DNA of 64,000 bases from Comamonas testosteroni. GTDB lineage: Bacteria > Pseudomonadota > Gammaproteobacteria > Burkholderiales > Burkholderiaceae_C. The position numbers and the translations under genes are program-made. The DNA lies in NCBI RefSeq assembly GCF_030505195.1, contig NZ_CP129672.1:5552501-5616500 (forward strand), read 5' to 3'. Shown piece by piece: positions 28,843 through 39,573 of this stretch (positions within the stretch are counted from its first letter, which is position 1; each line of letters opens with the position of its first letter). The notes under the pieces were generated by a model that was given only the letters and a program-made list of their open reading frames with translations, was not told where the DNA came from and did not search any database.

Positions 28843-30021
28843 ACTTACAGCCACGCGCAGCCGGCCTCCAAACTGCGCAAGTAAGGGCTGGGCGACCAGT
28901 TTGCGCAAAAGACAACTGGGCAAAGCGGAAGCCCAGCCGGCCTTGGCTTCCAGTTGCTCGCTCCAGGGCATGCCTTGATGAGCGCAGAAGCTCTTCCAGC
29001 CTTTGTTGACTGCCGCGTCGAAGAGCTTGTGCTTGAAAGGGCTTGAAGCAAGCGACTCCTGAATTTTGGCATAAACACGTTCATAGATGCGAGGCACCGA
29101 GATCAGTACGGTCGGCTTGACCTGCTTCATATCCTGTCCGAGTTGTGCGACAGAGCGTGCGTAGGCGACGCAGGAACCGGTAGCAACGGCAAGGTAGTAG
29201 CCTGCAGTTCGCTCAAAAGTGTGTGAGAGCGGTAGAAACGAGAGAAAGACGTCCCCAGGGAAGGCCTTCACACGCTGCATCACCGCGTGTAAATCACTGA
29301 CCACGTTGTGATGAGTGAGCATGACGCCCTTGGGCTTTCCCGTTGTGCCGGAGGTGTAGACAATGCCCGCCAGCTCCGTTTTCTTTGGTGGCAGGGGGAG
29401 GGCAGAGGTATGCTGCTTACCAGCCTGAAGCCAGGCAGACAAAACAATGACCGGCTTACGCTGCAAAGCCTTGACTGAGTCCTGCGCTGCTTGTTCGGCA
29501 GGTACGACGTAGGCGTTCGATGAATCGATTGGACGGCCTTGCTGTGCGTGAATGACGGCCTGGAGTTCGGGCAGGTCCTGACCTGTTGCACAAATTTTCT
29601 GCCAGGCCTTGGCGTCAGCCACGACCAGCAAGGAAGCCCCCGAGTCGGCCAGGATGTAAGCAATGCTGCCGGCATTGTCGATGGCATGCAGAGGAACGGG
29701 CACGTAACCACAGCGCAGACAGGCCTGGTCGATGGTCATTGCATCAAAGCCATTGGGTAGCAAGATTGCAACCCTTGCACCGACAGGAAGATTCGAGGCG
29801 CACAAGGCGCGGCTCCACAGAGCGACGCGTTCGGCTGTTTCGGACCAGTTCAGGCTTTTCCAGGTATTTGTGCCTTCATCGAACTCTCGGTAAGCCTCGG
29901 CCGATGGCGTGCAGCAAACCCGCATGGCCAAAAGCTCTGGCAAGGTTTGCACTTGCTCGATAGTCAAATGCTGTTTCTCTGCTTCGAGACCCAGTACATC
30001 GGTTTCACTTGCTTGGTTCAT
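28843..30021 (-). pseudogene. fadD: Long-chain acyl-CoA synthetase gene truncated by IS1071
   Basis: The first 393 codons of an AMP-forming fatty acyl-CoA ligase. The P-loop [18 protein letters not shown] and the LPLSHTFERTAGYY block of long-chain ligases are intact. Coding stops at RLRVAVS, just before the expected GGAAL adenine-site motif, where the IS1071 repeat begins; a stop comes seven codons later (VSSFSVQ). The C-terminal lid is absent, so no thioester formation is expected. ATG 30021 with GAAGG upstream is the likely start; an ATG at 30174 is in frame but adds unlikely sequence. Confidence 0.85.
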
Positions 30022-30097
30022 GCGCTTGCCTTCAGGAAGCGGGCAATTTCCCGCTACGTGAATGATAGCGCCAGAGACATTCAGGCCGGTATAGGAC

Positions 30098-31642
30098 TCA
30101 GATTGTGGCTCCAAGCGGGATATCGATGCTTTGATAGCAGACGGCGATGTAATGGTGCAGGCGATGCTGCTCATCGCGCACTGCCGTCAGGGAAATCTGA
30201 TGGCGGTTCCTGTCATGGTGCATGACACGCAGGCCTTGCCAGTGCCCTTTCTTACCAATTTCCGTCCAGATCTGCGACCACTGGACAGCCGTGTTGTCAT
30301 CGTCTTGGATGAAAAGACTGGAAAATTCCTTGTTCTTCGCTCCTTGGCGGTTCAAGCCACTGATACGTGCAAAGGCCGGGTTGATGTCTACAATTTTCCG
30401 GTTCGCATCAAGGACCACCATGCCTTCGAAGGAATGATTGAATACCGTGGCAGCTATATGCAGTTGCCTCTCGGTTCGCTTGCGGTCCGAGAGATCGGTC
30501 AGAAGGCCTACATACATGCGCTGACCTCGTGCCTCGGCCTGGCTCAAGGCCAGGCGCATGGGAATCAGCGTACCGTCCTTGTGCTGGCCAAGCACCTCTG
30601 AGATCTTGTTTTTCAGAGGTGGCGCGTTGTTTCGCTGGCCGGCTTCATGCTGTTCCAGATAATGATCATGCTGGTTGAACAGCGCAGCGGGCATGAGCAT
30701 TTTCACGTTCTGGCTCAATACTTCATCTCGGCTCCAGCCGAATATGACCTCAGCAGCAGGGTTGTAATCGGTAACGCATCCTCGACTATCGATGCAGATA
30801 ATTCCATCTGCTGCCATATTCACCAAAGCTTGCAGTCTGGCTTCATTCATATCCACTTTCTGCCAGCGACTGCGGTACTGAATCAAGGCATTGGCCTGTG
30901 CGATCAGTCCGCCAAATAGCAGAGTAATCACAGCAATGGTCAGCGCCAGAATCAAACGATCGTTCGATGATGCCGCGTCATGCGTTTCATGCTCGGCCGT
31001 GACTCGCAGCGCCAGCATGGCCGTGTAATGCATGCCCGAGATCGCGGCGCCCATGATGATGGCCGCCAGTGTTTTGCGCCAGTGGTCTTGTTTGAGGTTG
31101 AAGCGTGCCAGCCCGAAACGAATCCAGAGCGCCAAGGTGGCCAGCGCTACGCCAACAATGAGAGAGATGGCAAACCACAGTGGTGAATACTGGTGCGTGG
31201 CAGGCATGCGCATTGCCGCCATACCGCTGTAATGCATGGCAGCAATGCCGATACCAACAGTCAAGCCACCTAACGCCAATTGCCTGATATGGAGTTCATT
31301 GTGGGCCAGCAAGGCAAGGGCCACTGCTGATGCCGCGATGCCTGGGATGATGGAGAAGACGGTGACCAGCAAATCATACTGAACTGCAGCATGCATCGAA
31401 TAAGCGAGCATACCAATGAAATGCATGGCCCAGATGCCTATGCCTAGTGCCAGCGAGCCGCTCACAATGGACCAGTTGCGCAACTGCCTTGACGTGGCCA
31501 ATCTGGCAAAAGCAGCATGGCGCAAAGCTTGACCGGAGGCAATCCAACAAACTGCCAGCGATAAGGTCACGAGGAAGGGGTCATATTCACCCTTGAGCAC
31601 GTGTGCATCGGCAGACGGGCTCCAGAAAAATTGCGCCAGCAT
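30098..31642 (-). CDS. MHYT-PAS-PAS membrane sensor without output domain
   Basis: The 514-residue protein has three MHYT-type repeats in a seven-helix membrane region: WAMHFIGM, AAMHYSGM and SGMHYTAM, spaced as expected for a domain thought to sense diatomic gases through copper. Two PAS domains follow (MAADGIICIDSRGCVTDYNP and FEGMVVLDANRKIVDINPAF). The protein ends right after the second PAS. Most relatives continue into GGDEF and EAL domains; none is present or found in another frame just downstream. It may signal by protein contact or may be a truncated paralogue. It reads toward the broken fadD gene. Confidence 0.85.
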   Translation of the reverse strand: MLAQFFWSPSADAHVLKGEYDPFLVTLSLAVCWIASGQALRHAAFARLATSRQLRNWSIVSGSLALGIGIWAMHFIGMLAYSMHAAVQYDLLVTVFSIIPGIAASAVALALLAHNELHIRQLALGGLTVGIGIAAMHYSGMAAMRMPATHQYSPLWFAISLIVGVALATLALWIRFGLARFNLKQDHWRKTLAAIIMGAAISGMHYTAMLALRVTAEHETHDAASSNDRLILALTIAVITLLFGGLIAQANALIQYRSRWQKVDMNEARLQALVNMAADGIICIDSRGCVTDYNPAAEVIFGWSRDEVLSQNVKMLMPAALFNQHDHYLEQHEAGQRNNAPPLKNKISEVLGQHKDGTLIPMRLALSQAEARGQRMYVGLLTDLSDRKRTERQLHIAATVFNHSFEGMVVLDANRKIVDINPAFARISGLNRQGAKNKEFSSLFIQDDDNTAVQWSQIWTEIGKKGHWQGLRVMHHDRNRHQISLTAVRDEQHRLHHYIAVCYQSIDIPLGATI

Positions 31643-31762
31643 GAATCATGATCCTGTAACACTGAAAGCACATTCAGTTACCTAGAGAGCTTCTCATGAA
31701 GTGGGTAAGCCAATATTTCAAATATGTAGGATAAATACTAGAACGGATCAAACGTGGATCTT

Positions 31763-32398
31763 TTAGATCGCAGCGTCGAGTCCATTTGAGAAATGCTGCT
31801 GCACTGCGCTCATGGCATTTTTCGGATCGCGCTGCAGTAGGGCCTGCATGATGGCCTCGTGCTCTGCCAGGGAGTCTTCAATACGGCCTTGTTTGAACAG
31901 CGATTTGTGACGGTTCAGCTTCATGACCTTGCGCAAATCGGCTACCAGCTGGTTACGCCAGCGGTTATCGGCAATGTCGAGAATCTGCATGTGAAAGCTC
32001 TCGTTGAGCGCAAAAAAACGCTCGGCGTCGGCCGTGTTCTGCTTCAACTCTTCGTGGGTCTGCTGCAAACGTTGCAATTGCTCGTCCGTGGCCTTGCCGG
32101 CAACCTCGGCCGCAGCATCTGCCTCCAGCAGACTCAGCAATCGGTAGACGTCCGAGATGTCCTTGCGCGATACCTCGGTCACGTAGGCGCCCCGGCGCAG
32201 CTTCATGGTTACCAGACCTTCGGCGGCCAGTACCTTCAGTGCCTCGCGCAGGGGCGTGCGGCTGATGCCGTATTCCTCGGCAATCTTGAGTTCGTCGATC
32301 CAGGCTCCGGGCTCAAGCTCTCGCCGGAAGATGCGTTGACGCAACTGCTCGGCGACCTGCTCATATAGCGCAAGAGGAGTAAGTGTTTTGCTTGTCAT
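31763..32398 (-). CDS. GntR-family regulator with FCD domain
   Basis: The 211-residue regulator has a winged helix-turn-helix (LYEQVAEQLRQRIFRREL, then EEYGISRTPLREALKVLAAEGLV) and an all-helical FCD ligand domain with metal-type residues in ESFHMQILDIADN and LAEHEAIMQAL. It is divergent from the methylmalonyl-CoA mutase gene with a 121-bp spacer that contains a perfect palindrome. The likely role is repression of the propionyl-CoA block, with a CoA thioester or short organic acid as effector. Confidence 0.9.
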   Translation of the reverse strand: MTSKTLTPLALYEQVAEQLRQRIFRRELEPGAWIDELKIAEEYGISRTPLREALKVLAAEGLVTMKLRRGAYVTEVSRKDISDVYRLLSLLEADAAAEVAGKATDEQLQRLQQTHEELKQNTADAERFFALNESFHMQILDIADNRWRNQLVADLRKVMKLNRHKSLFKQGRIEDSLAEHEAIMQALLQRDPKNAMSAVQQHFSNGLDAAI

Positions 32399-32428
32399 TA
32401 CGCGAGATTATATGCTGCAGTATTTTGA

Positions 32429-32444
32429 ATTCATAATTATGAAT
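32429..32444. promoter_or_regulatory. Perfect 16-bp palindrome, candidate GntR operator
   Basis: ATTCATAATTATGAAT is its own reverse complement. It lies 30 bp upstream of the GntR gene start and 75 bp upstream of the mcm start. Two divergent promoters must use this spacer, so one bound dimer could control both genes. Confidence 0.5.
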
Positions 32445-32519
32445 CATGTACACTAGGCGCATCTAGGTAGTTCACCGCAATTCCAAACTTCACTGCGCGC
32501 ACCGCATACGAGAGACAAC

Positions 32520-34694
32520 ATGAGCCAAGAGAATCCGGCACAGGACCCACAAGAATTTGCACCCGCTGATCTGCAAGCCTGGAACAAGGCCGCCAACAAG
32601 GCGGCCCCCGGTGGCGACATCAACAACCTGAACTGGGTCACGCCGGACGGCATCACCGTCAAGCCGCTGTATACGGCCGAAGACACTGAAGATCTGCCTT
32701 TCACCAACACGCTGCCTGGATTCGCCCCTTATATCCGCGGCCCCCAGGCCACAATGTATGCGGGCCGGCCCTGGACCATCCGCCAATACGCAGGTTTCTC
32801 CACCGCCGAAGAGTCCAACGCCTTCTATCGCAAGGCGCTGGCTGCCGGCGGTCAAGGCGTTTCCGTTGCTTTTGACCTGGCTACGCACCGTGGTTACGAC
32901 TCCGACCATCCACGTGTGACGGGGGATGTAGGCAAGGCCGGTGTGGCAATTGATTCCGTCGAGGACATGAAGATTCTCTTCAACGAGATACCCTTGGACA
33001 AGGTGTCTGTTTCCATGACTATGAATGGTGCCGTGCTGCCTGTGCTGGCAGGCTATGTGGTGGCAGCCGAAGAGCAAGGTGTCCCGCAGGACCAACTTGC
33101 CGGAACGATTCAGAACGACATTCTGAAAGAGTTCATGGTGCGCAACACCTATATCTACCCGCCCAAGCCATCGATGAAGATCATTGGCGACATCATCGAG
33201 TACACGAGCCAGAACATGCCCAAGTTCAACTCAATCTCGATTTCGGGCTATCACATGCAGGAAGCCGGGGCCAACCAAGCGCTGGAAATGGCTTTCACGC
33301 TGGCTGACGGCAAGGAATATGTGAAGACCGCCATTGCCAAGGGCATGGACGTGGACGCTTTCGCAGGTCGCCTGTCCTTCTTCTGGGCGGTGGGCATGAA
33401 TTTCTACCTGGAAGTGGCCAAGATGCGCGCCGCACGCCTGCTGTGGTGCCGCATCATGAAGGGTTTCCATGCCAAGAACCCCAAGAGTCTGATGCTGCGC
33501 ACCCACAGCCAGACATCGGGCTGGTCGCTGACCGAGCAGGACCCCTACAACAACGTGGTGCGCACCACCATCGAAGCCATGGCAGCCGTGTTCGGCGGAA
33601 CCCAGTCCTTGCACACCAATGCGCTGGACGAGGCCATTGCCCTGCCCACCGAATTCTCGGCCCGCATTGCCCGCAACACACAGCTGATCATTCAGGAAGA
33701 AACCCACATCACCAACGTGATCGACCCCTGGGCTGGCTCCTACATGATGGAAAAGCTGACCCAGGAGATGGCCGACAAGGCATGGGCCATCATCGAGGAA
33801 GTCGATGCCATGGGCGGCATGACCGCAGCGGTGGACAGCGGCTGGGCCAAGCTCAAGATTGAAGCCGCCGCCGCCGAGAAGCAGGCGCGTATCGATTCCG
33901 GCAAGGAAGTCATCGTCGGCGTCAACAAGTACAAGTTGGCCAAGGAAGACCCGGTCGACATCCTGGAAGTGGACAATGTCAAGGTGCGTGACAGCCAGAT
34001 CGCACGGCTCAGGAATATCAAGGCCTCACGCGATACCGTCAAGGTGGAAGCCGCACTGGCCGCCATCACGGCTGCGGCGGAGTCCGGCGAGGGCAATCTG
34101 CTGGATCTGTCCATCAAGGCCGTGCGCCTGCGTGCCACGGTAGGTGAAGTTTCCGACGCGATGGAAAAGGCTTTTGGCCGCCATCGCGCCGATACCCAGA
34201 AGGTGACCGGTGTGTACGCTGCTGCTTATGACTCTGCCGAAGGCTGGGACAAGCTCAAGGAAGAAATCAACACCGCTTCGCAGACCATGGGCCGCCGTCC
34301 CCGCGTGATGATCGCCAAGCTCGGTCAGGACGGCCATGATCGTGGCGCCAAGGTGGTCGCAACCGCCTTTGCCGACCTGGGCTTTGACGTGGACATGGGG
34401 CCGCTGTTCCAGACCCCCGAAGAATGCGCGCGCCAGGCCATTGAGAACGACGTGCACGCCGTGGGCGTATCGACCTTGGCCGCCGGGCACAAGACTTTGG
34501 TGCCTGCCATCATTGAGGAGCTCAAAAAGCAGGGCGCGGACGACATCATTGTCTTCGTGGGCGGTGTGATTCCCGCCCAGGACTATGACTTCCTCTACAA
34601 CGCGGGCGTCAAGGGCGTATACGGCCCCGGCACCCCCATTCCTGCCAGCGCCAAGGATGTGCTGGAGCAGATCAAGAAGGCCAACGGTCTCTGA
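32520..34694 (+). CDS. mcm: Methylmalonyl-CoA mutase
   Basis: The 724-residue single-chain B12 enzyme converts methylmalonyl-CoA to succinyl-CoA. The N-terminal catalytic barrel has [16 protein letters not shown] and [19 protein letters not shown]; the C-terminal B12 domain has the base-off motif DGHDRGAK, followed by [12 protein letters not shown]. It opens the propionyl-CoA operon and is followed by its chaperone gene 37 bp downstream. Length and motifs are normal. Confidence 0.97.
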   Translation: MSQENPAQDPQEFAPADLQAWNKAANKAAPGGDINNLNWVTPDGITVKPLYTAEDTEDLPFTNTLPGFAPYIRGPQATMYAGRPWTIRQYAGFSTAEESNAFYRKALAAGGQGVSVAFDLATHRGYDSDHPRVTGDVGKAGVAIDSVEDMKILFNEIPLDKVSVSMTMNGAVLPVLAGYVVAAEEQGVPQDQLAGTIQNDILKEFMVRNTYIYPPKPSMKIIGDIIEYTSQNMPKFNSISISGYHMQEAGANQALEMAFTLADGKEYVKTAIAKGMDVDAFAGRLSFFWAVGMNFYLEVAKMRAARLLWCRIMKGFHAKNPKSLMLRTHSQTSGWSLTEQDPYNNVVRTTIEAMAAVFGGTQSLHTNALDEAIALPTEFSARIARNTQLIIQEETHITNVIDPWAGSYMMEKLTQEMADKAWAIIEEVDAMGGMTAAVDSGWAKLKIEAAAAEKQARIDSGKEVIVGVNKYKLAKEDPVDILEVDNVKVRDSQIARLRNIKASRDTVKVEAALAAITAAAESGEGNLLDLSIKAVRLRATVGEVSDAMEKAFGRHRADTQKVTGVYAAAYDSAEGWDKLKEEINTASQTMGRRPRVMIAKLGQDGHDRGAKVVATAFADLGFDVDMGPLFQTPEECARQAIENDVHAVGVSTLAAGHKTLVPAIIEELKKQGADDIIVFVGGVIPAQDYDFLYNAGVKGVYGPGTPIPASAKDVLEQIKKANGL

Positions 34695-34731
34695 TCGGCC
34701 GGCAAGCATCGATAGCAAAGGCGATCGCGAC

Positions 34732-35736
34732 GTGACACCTGAGCAAATGCAAGACGGCATCCTGCACGGCAACCCTGTCGTGCAGCGCCGGGCCATGGCC
34801 AAGGCAATTACCTTGCTTGAATCCTCCCGGGCCGACCACCGTGAACAGGCCGACGACCTGCTCACCGCTCTGCTGCAGCATACGGGCAAGGCGTTTCGCC
34901 TTGGCATCAGCGGTGTGCCGGGCGTTGGCAAATCCACCTTCATCGAAGCTCTGGGCCTGTTCCTGATAGAGAAGGGGCTGCGTGTGGCAGTGCTGGCGAT
35001 CGATCCGTCCAGCACCGTCTCGGGCGGCTCCATCCTCGGCGACAAGACTCGCATGGAGCATCTGTCCATGCGGCTGGAGGCCTATATCCGCCCAAGCCCC
35101 AGCAGCGGCACGCTGGGCGGCGTGGCCGAAAAGACGCGCGAGGCCATGCTGGTCTGCGAAGCCGCCGGTTATGACGTGGTCATCGTCGAGACCGTGGGTG
35201 TGGGCCAGAGCGAGATCGCCGTGCACGGCATGACGGATATGTTCTGCGTGCTCCAACTGCCCAATGCAGGCGACGACCTGCAGGCCATCAAAAAGGGCGT
35301 GATGGAGCTGGCCGACCTGGTGGTCATCAACAAGGCCGACATCGACCCCCATGCCGCCACGCGTGCCCAGGCCCAGATCACATCGAGCCTACGCCTGCTG
35401 GGGATGCACGGCAACCCCGATCACGCCAACACCGGCGCGCTGTGGCAGCCGCGTGTGCTGCAAATCAGTGCCTTGCTGGGGCAGGGAGTGGAGGGTTTCT
35501 GGGCTGCAGTCAGCAGCTTCAGGGAGCTGCAGACCGCCAACGGCCGCTTGGCCCTGCGCCGCGAGAAGCAGGCCCTGGCCTGGATGTGGGAGCGCATCGA
35601 CTTCGGTCTCAAGCAGGCGTTTCGCCAGCATCCGCAGGTCAAGGCCATGCTCCCCGTCCTTCAGGACGATGTGGCCTCGGGTCGCATCGCCGCCAGTACT
35701 GCAGCAAGAAATCTGCTTCTAGCCCAAATGCAGTAG
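34732..35736 (+). CDS. meaB: Methylmalonyl-CoA mutase-associated GTPase MeaB
   Basis: The 334-residue G3E-type P-loop GTPase protects the mutase and gates cofactor loading. Visible are the Walker A GVPGVGKSTFIE, switch region LAIDPSSTVSGGSILGDKTRM, Walker B-like VIVETVGVGQSE, and the guanine-specificity NKAD. I chose GTG 34732 (MTPEQMQDGI...), which matches MeaB openings; the next ATG is five codons in. It lies directly after mcm. Confidence 0.92.
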   Translation: MTPEQMQDGILHGNPVVQRRAMAKAITLLESSRADHREQADDLLTALLQHTGKAFRLGISGVPGVGKSTFIEALGLFLIEKGLRVAVLAIDPSSTVSGGSILGDKTRMEHLSMRLEAYIRPSPSSGTLGGVAEKTREAMLVCEAAGYDVVIVETVGVGQSEIAVHGMTDMFCVLQLPNAGDDLQAIKKGVMELADLVVINKADIDPHAATRAQAQITSSLRLLGMHGNPDHANTGALWQPRVLQISALLGQGVEGFWAAVSSFRELQTANGRLALRREKQALAWMWERIDFGLKQAFRQHPQVKAMLPVLQDDVASGRIAASTAARNLLLAQMQ

Positions 35737-35816
35737 GTGCTAGTAGCTCTCATTACCATAGCATCGCAGAATCACTATTGCGAGACAAGCAACCCAAATC
35801 ACGTTAGAGGACAAGC

Positions 35817-37352
35817 ATGCAAGACGATATCCTGAAGCAGCTGGAAGCCAAGCGAGAACTCGCTCGGTTGGGTGGGGGACAAAAGCGCATTGATGCGCAG
35901 CACAAGAAAGGCAAGCTGACGGCGCGCGAGCGTATCGAGTTGCTGCTGGACGACGGCACTTTTGAAGAGTGGGACATGTTCGTGGAGCACCGCTGCACGG
36001 ACTTCGGCATGGAGAACACCAAGATCCCCGGTGACGGTGTGGTCACCGGCTACGGCATGATCAACGGCCGTCTGGTCTTTGTGTTCAGCCAGGACTTCAC
36101 GGTGTTCGGCGGCGCGCTGTCCGAAACCCATGCCGAGAAGATCTGCAAGGTGATGGACCAGGCCATGAAGGTCGGCGCTCCCGTCATCGGCCTCAACGAT
36201 TCAGGTGGTGCGCGTATCCAGGAAGGCGTTGCCTCTCTAGGCGGTTATGCCGATGTGTTCCAGAAGAATGTACTGGCCTCGGGCGTGGTGCCCCAGATCT
36301 CCATGATCATGGGCCCCAGCGCCGGCGGCGCCGTGTACTCGCCGGCCATGACCGACTTCATCTTCATGGTCAAGGACAGCTCCTATATGTTCGTGACCGG
36401 CCCAGAAGTCGTGAAGACCGTGACCCACGAGGAAGTCACTGCCGAAGAGCTGGGCGGGGCCATCACCCACACTACCAAGAGCGGTGTGGCCGACATGGCT
36501 TTCGACAACGACGTGGAAGCACTGATGATGCTGCGTCGTCTCTACAACTACCTGCCCTTGAACAACAAGGAAAAGGCTCCCGTGCGTGAGACCACCGACC
36601 CTGTCGGTCGCGCCGATATGTCGCTGGATACGCTGGTGCCTGAAAACGCCAACAAGCCCTACGACATGAAGGAGTTGATTCTCAAGACCGTGGACGATGG
36701 CGATTTCTTCGAGCTGCAGCCCGAGTACGCCAAGAACATCATCATCGGTTTTGCCCGCATGGCCGGTCAGACCGTGGGCGTCGTGGCCAATCAGCCCCTG
36801 GTGCTGGCCGGCTGCCTGGACATCAAGTCCTCCATCAAAGCCGCGCGCTTCGTGCGCTTTTGCGATGCCTTCAACATCCCCGTGGTCACCTTCGTGGACG
36901 TACCTGGTTTCATGCCCGGCACTTCCCAAGAGTACGGCGGGATCATCAAGCACGGCGCCAAGCTGCTGTATGCGTATGCCGAAGCCACGGTGCCGAAGAT
37001 CACCGTCATCACGCGTAAGGCCTATGGCGGTGCCTACGACGTGATGGCTTCCAAGCATTTACGCGGCGACGTAAACCTGGCCTGGCCGCATGCCGAAATC
37101 GCCGTGATGGGTGCCAAGGGCGCGGTGGAGATCATCTTCCGCGAAGACAAGAACGATCCGGTGAAGCTGGCTGCGCGTGAAGCGGAGTACAAGGAACGCT
37201 TTGCCAACCCCTTTGTGGCCGGCGCCCGTGGCTTTATCGACGATGTGATCCAGCCGCACGAAACGCGCAAGCGCATCTGCCGCTCGCTGGAAATGCTCAA
37301 GAACAAGCAGCTGGACAACCCCTGGCGCAAGCACGGGAACATCCCCCTGTAA
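35817..37352 (+). CDS. pccB: Propionyl-CoA carboxylase beta subunit
   Basis: The 511-residue carboxyltransferase moves CO2 from biotin to propionyl-CoA. The acyl-CoA site motif GGARIQEGV and the biotin-side sequence [15 protein letters not shown] are intact, and length is typical. A GAGGA box precedes the ATG. It supplies methylmalonyl-CoA to the mutase encoded upstream. Any propionyl-CoA released by branched-chain beta-oxidation elsewhere in the window could enter here. Confidence 0.95.
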   Translation: MQDDILKQLEAKRELARLGGGQKRIDAQHKKGKLTARERIELLLDDGTFEEWDMFVEHRCTDFGMENTKIPGDGVVTGYGMINGRLVFVFSQDFTVFGGALSETHAEKICKVMDQAMKVGAPVIGLNDSGGARIQEGVASLGGYADVFQKNVLASGVVPQISMIMGPSAGGAVYSPAMTDFIFMVKDSSYMFVTGPEVVKTVTHEEVTAEELGGAITHTTKSGVADMAFDNDVEALMMLRRLYNYLPLNNKEKAPVRETTDPVGRADMSLDTLVPENANKPYDMKELILKTVDDGDFFELQPEYAKNIIIGFARMAGQTVGVVANQPLVLAGCLDIKSSIKAARFVRFCDAFNIPVVTFVDVPGFMPGTSQEYGGIIKHGAKLLYAYAEATVPKITVITRKAYGGAYDVMASKHLRGDVNLAWPHAEIAVMGAKGAVEIIFREDKNDPVKLAAREAEYKERFANPFVAGARGFIDDVIQPHETRKRICRSLEMLKNKQLDNPWRKHGNIPL

Positions 37353-37379
37353 GAACAAGAAGAACCAGGAGATATATCC

Positions 37380-39428
37380 ATGTTTACCAAGATTCTGATT
37401 GCCAACCGCGGCGAGATCGCCTGCCGAGTCATCGCCACCGCCCGCAAGATGGGCATCCAGACCGTGGCGGTCTATTCCGACGCCGACAAGGACGCGCGCC
37501 ATGTCAAGCTGGCCGACGAGGCTGTGCGTCTGGGCCCCGCACCCAGCCGTGAGTCCTATCTGCTGGGCGAGAAAATCATTGAAGCCTGCAAGCAGACCGG
37601 CGCACAGGCGGTGCACCCCGGCTACGGTTTTCTCTCGGAGAACGAGGGCTTTGCCAGGCGCTGCGAAGAAGAGGGCATTGCCTTCATCGGCCCCAAGTCG
37701 CATTCCATTGCGGCCATGGGCGACAAGATCGCGTCCAAAAAGCTGGCAGGCGAAGCCCAGGTCAACACCATCCCCGGCTACAACGACGCCATCGCCGGCC
37801 CCGAGCAGGCCGTGGAAATCGCCAAGGGCATTGGCTACCCGGTGATGATCAAGGCCTCGGCCGGTGGCGGCGGCAAGGGTCTGCGCGTGGCCTTCAACGA
37901 CAAGGAGGCCTTTGAAGGTTTTGCCTCGTGCCAGAACGAAGCACGCAACAGCTTTGGCGACGACCGCATCTTCATCGAGAAATTCGTTCAGGAGCCCCGC
38001 CATATCGAAATCCAGATTCTGGGCGACAGCCACGGCAATGTGGTTTACCTGAACGAGCGTGAGTGTTCGATACAGCGCCGCCACCAGAAGGTGATCGAGG
38101 AAGCGCCTTCGCCCTTCATCAGCGACGCCACCCGTAAGGCCATGGGCGAGCAGGCCGTAGCCCTAGCCAAGGCCGTCAAGTACCAGAGCGCCGGCACCGT
38201 GGAGTTCGTGGTCGGCAAGGAGCAAGACTTCTACTTCCTGGAGATGAATACCCGCCTGCAGGTCGAGCACCCGGTGACCGAATGCATCACCGGACTTGAT
38301 CTGGTCGAGCAGATGATTCGTGTGGCAGCCGGCGAAAAACTGTCCTTTGCGCAGGCCGATGTGAAGCGCGAGGGCTGGGCCATCGAGTGCCGTATCAACG
38401 CCGAAGACCCGTTCCGCAATTTCCTGCCTTCAACCGGCCGCCTGGTTCGCTTTGCGCCGCCTGAGCAGACCATGTGGCAGTCCGACACCGAGCATCTGAA
38501 CGGCGTGCGCGTGGATACCGGCGTCTACGACGGCGGCGAGATCCCCATGTACTACGACTCGATGATTGCCAAGCTCATTGTGCACGGCAAGGATCGCAAC
38601 GACGCCATCGCCAAGGCCCGCGAAGCGCTCAACGGCTTTGCCATCCGTGGCATCAGCTCCAATATCCCGTTCCAGGCTGCATTGCTGGCACACCCAGACT
38701 TTGTTTCGGGCAAGTTCAACACCGGCTTTATCGCCCAGCACTATGCCGACGGCTTCCATGCCGAGGACGTGCCCCACGATGATCCCGACTTCCTGGTGGC
38801 TCTGGCCCTGTTCCGCAATCGCCGCTATCGTGCGCGAGCATCGACCATTACCGGCCAGATGCAGGGCCACCAGGTGCAGGTGGGTGAGAAGTACACCGCC
38901 GTGGTTCTGGGGGCTGAAGGCAAGAACCAGTATGTGACCGGCGAAGTGACCGACTTCGATGCCCAGGCGCGCGTTTGCAAGGTGGTGATCGGCGAGAAAG
39001 CCTACGAGTTCCGCAGCAATGCCGATATTCGCGACCTGGTGGTGCGTGGCGTTTGCAACGGCAAGGCTTTCACCTGCCAGATCGAACGCGGCAACGGCAA
39101 GAACCCGCTGGCTCTGCGCGTCATCCACAACGGCACACAAGCCGATGTGCTGGTGCTCTCGCCCAAGGGCGCCGAGATGCACAAGCTCATGCCTTACAAG
39201 GCCCCGCCCGACCTGTCCAAGTTCCTGCTCTCGCCCATGCCCGGCCTGCTGGTCGACGTGGCAGTGCAACCCGGTCAGAAGGTACAGGCCGGGGAGAAGC
39301 TGGCTGTCATCGAAGCCATGAAGATGGAGAACATCCTATTCGCGGCCCAGGACGGTGTGGTCAGCAAGATTAGCGCCTCCAAGGGCGACTCGCTGGCGGT
39401 GGACGACATCATTCTGGAATTCGAGTGA
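37380..39428 (+). CDS. pccA: Propionyl-CoA carboxylase alpha subunit (biotin carboxylase/BCCP)
   Basis: The 682-residue protein has an N-terminal biotin carboxylase (FTKILIANRGEIACRVI, ATP-grasp glycine loop KASAGGGGKGLR, MNTRLQVEHPVTE) and a C-terminal biotinyl domain with EAMKMEN, biotin on Lys648. A PCC-type middle domain for contact with the beta subunit lies between. A GGAGATATATCC ribosome site precedes the ATG. Two hairpins after the stop end the operon. Confidence 0.96.
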   Translation: MFTKILIANRGEIACRVIATARKMGIQTVAVYSDADKDARHVKLADEAVRLGPAPSRESYLLGEKIIEACKQTGAQAVHPGYGFLSENEGFARRCEEEGIAFIGPKSHSIAAMGDKIASKKLAGEAQVNTIPGYNDAIAGPEQAVEIAKGIGYPVMIKASAGGGGKGLRVAFNDKEAFEGFASCQNEARNSFGDDRIFIEKFVQEPRHIEIQILGDSHGNVVYLNERECSIQRRHQKVIEEAPSPFISDATRKAMGEQAVALAKAVKYQSAGTVEFVVGKEQDFYFLEMNTRLQVEHPVTECITGLDLVEQMIRVAAGEKLSFAQADVKREGWAIECRINAEDPFRNFLPSTGRLVRFAPPEQTMWQSDTEHLNGVRVDTGVYDGGEIPMYYDSMIAKLIVHGKDRNDAIAKAREALNGFAIRGISSNIPFQAALLAHPDFVSGKFNTGFIAQHYADGFHAEDVPHDDPDFLVALALFRNRRYRARASTITGQMQGHQVQVGEKYTAVVLGAEGKNQYVTGEVTDFDAQARVCKVVIGEKAYEFRSNADIRDLVVRGVCNGKAFTCQIERGNGKNPLALRVIHNGTQADVLVLSPKGAEMHKLMPYKAPPDLSKFLLSPMPGLLVDVAVQPGQKVQAGEKLAVIEAMKMENILFAAQDGVVSKISASKGDSLAVDDIILEFE

Positions 39429-39434
39429 TGAGAG

Positions 39435-39487
39435 CTTTTCGGGGCCTCTGTTCAGAGCCGATATGGTCTGAGCATGAGGCCCCGAAG
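39435..39487. terminator. Hairpin after pccA
   Basis: CTTTTCGGGGCCTC (39435-39448) pairs with GAGGCCCCGAAG (39476-39487) across a 27-base loop. It is a strong stem with no T-run on its plus side, so it may stabilise the transcript end ahead of the next hairpin. Confidence 0.5.
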
Positions 39488-39490
39488 CAA

Positions 39491-39522
39491 AAGCCCGCAC
39501 GGCTTTGGCTCTGCGGGCTTTC
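39491..39522 (+). terminator. Rho-independent terminator of the propionyl-CoA operon
   Basis: AAGCCCGCA (39491-39499) pairs with TGCGGGCTT (39512-39520), followed by TTCC and a T-rich stretch. It lies 62 bp after the pccA stop. Confidence 0.7.
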
Positions 39523-39573
39523 CAATTTTCAATAAGATCGGCTCTATCCTTTATCCAGATTCAGCTAGTAGCT

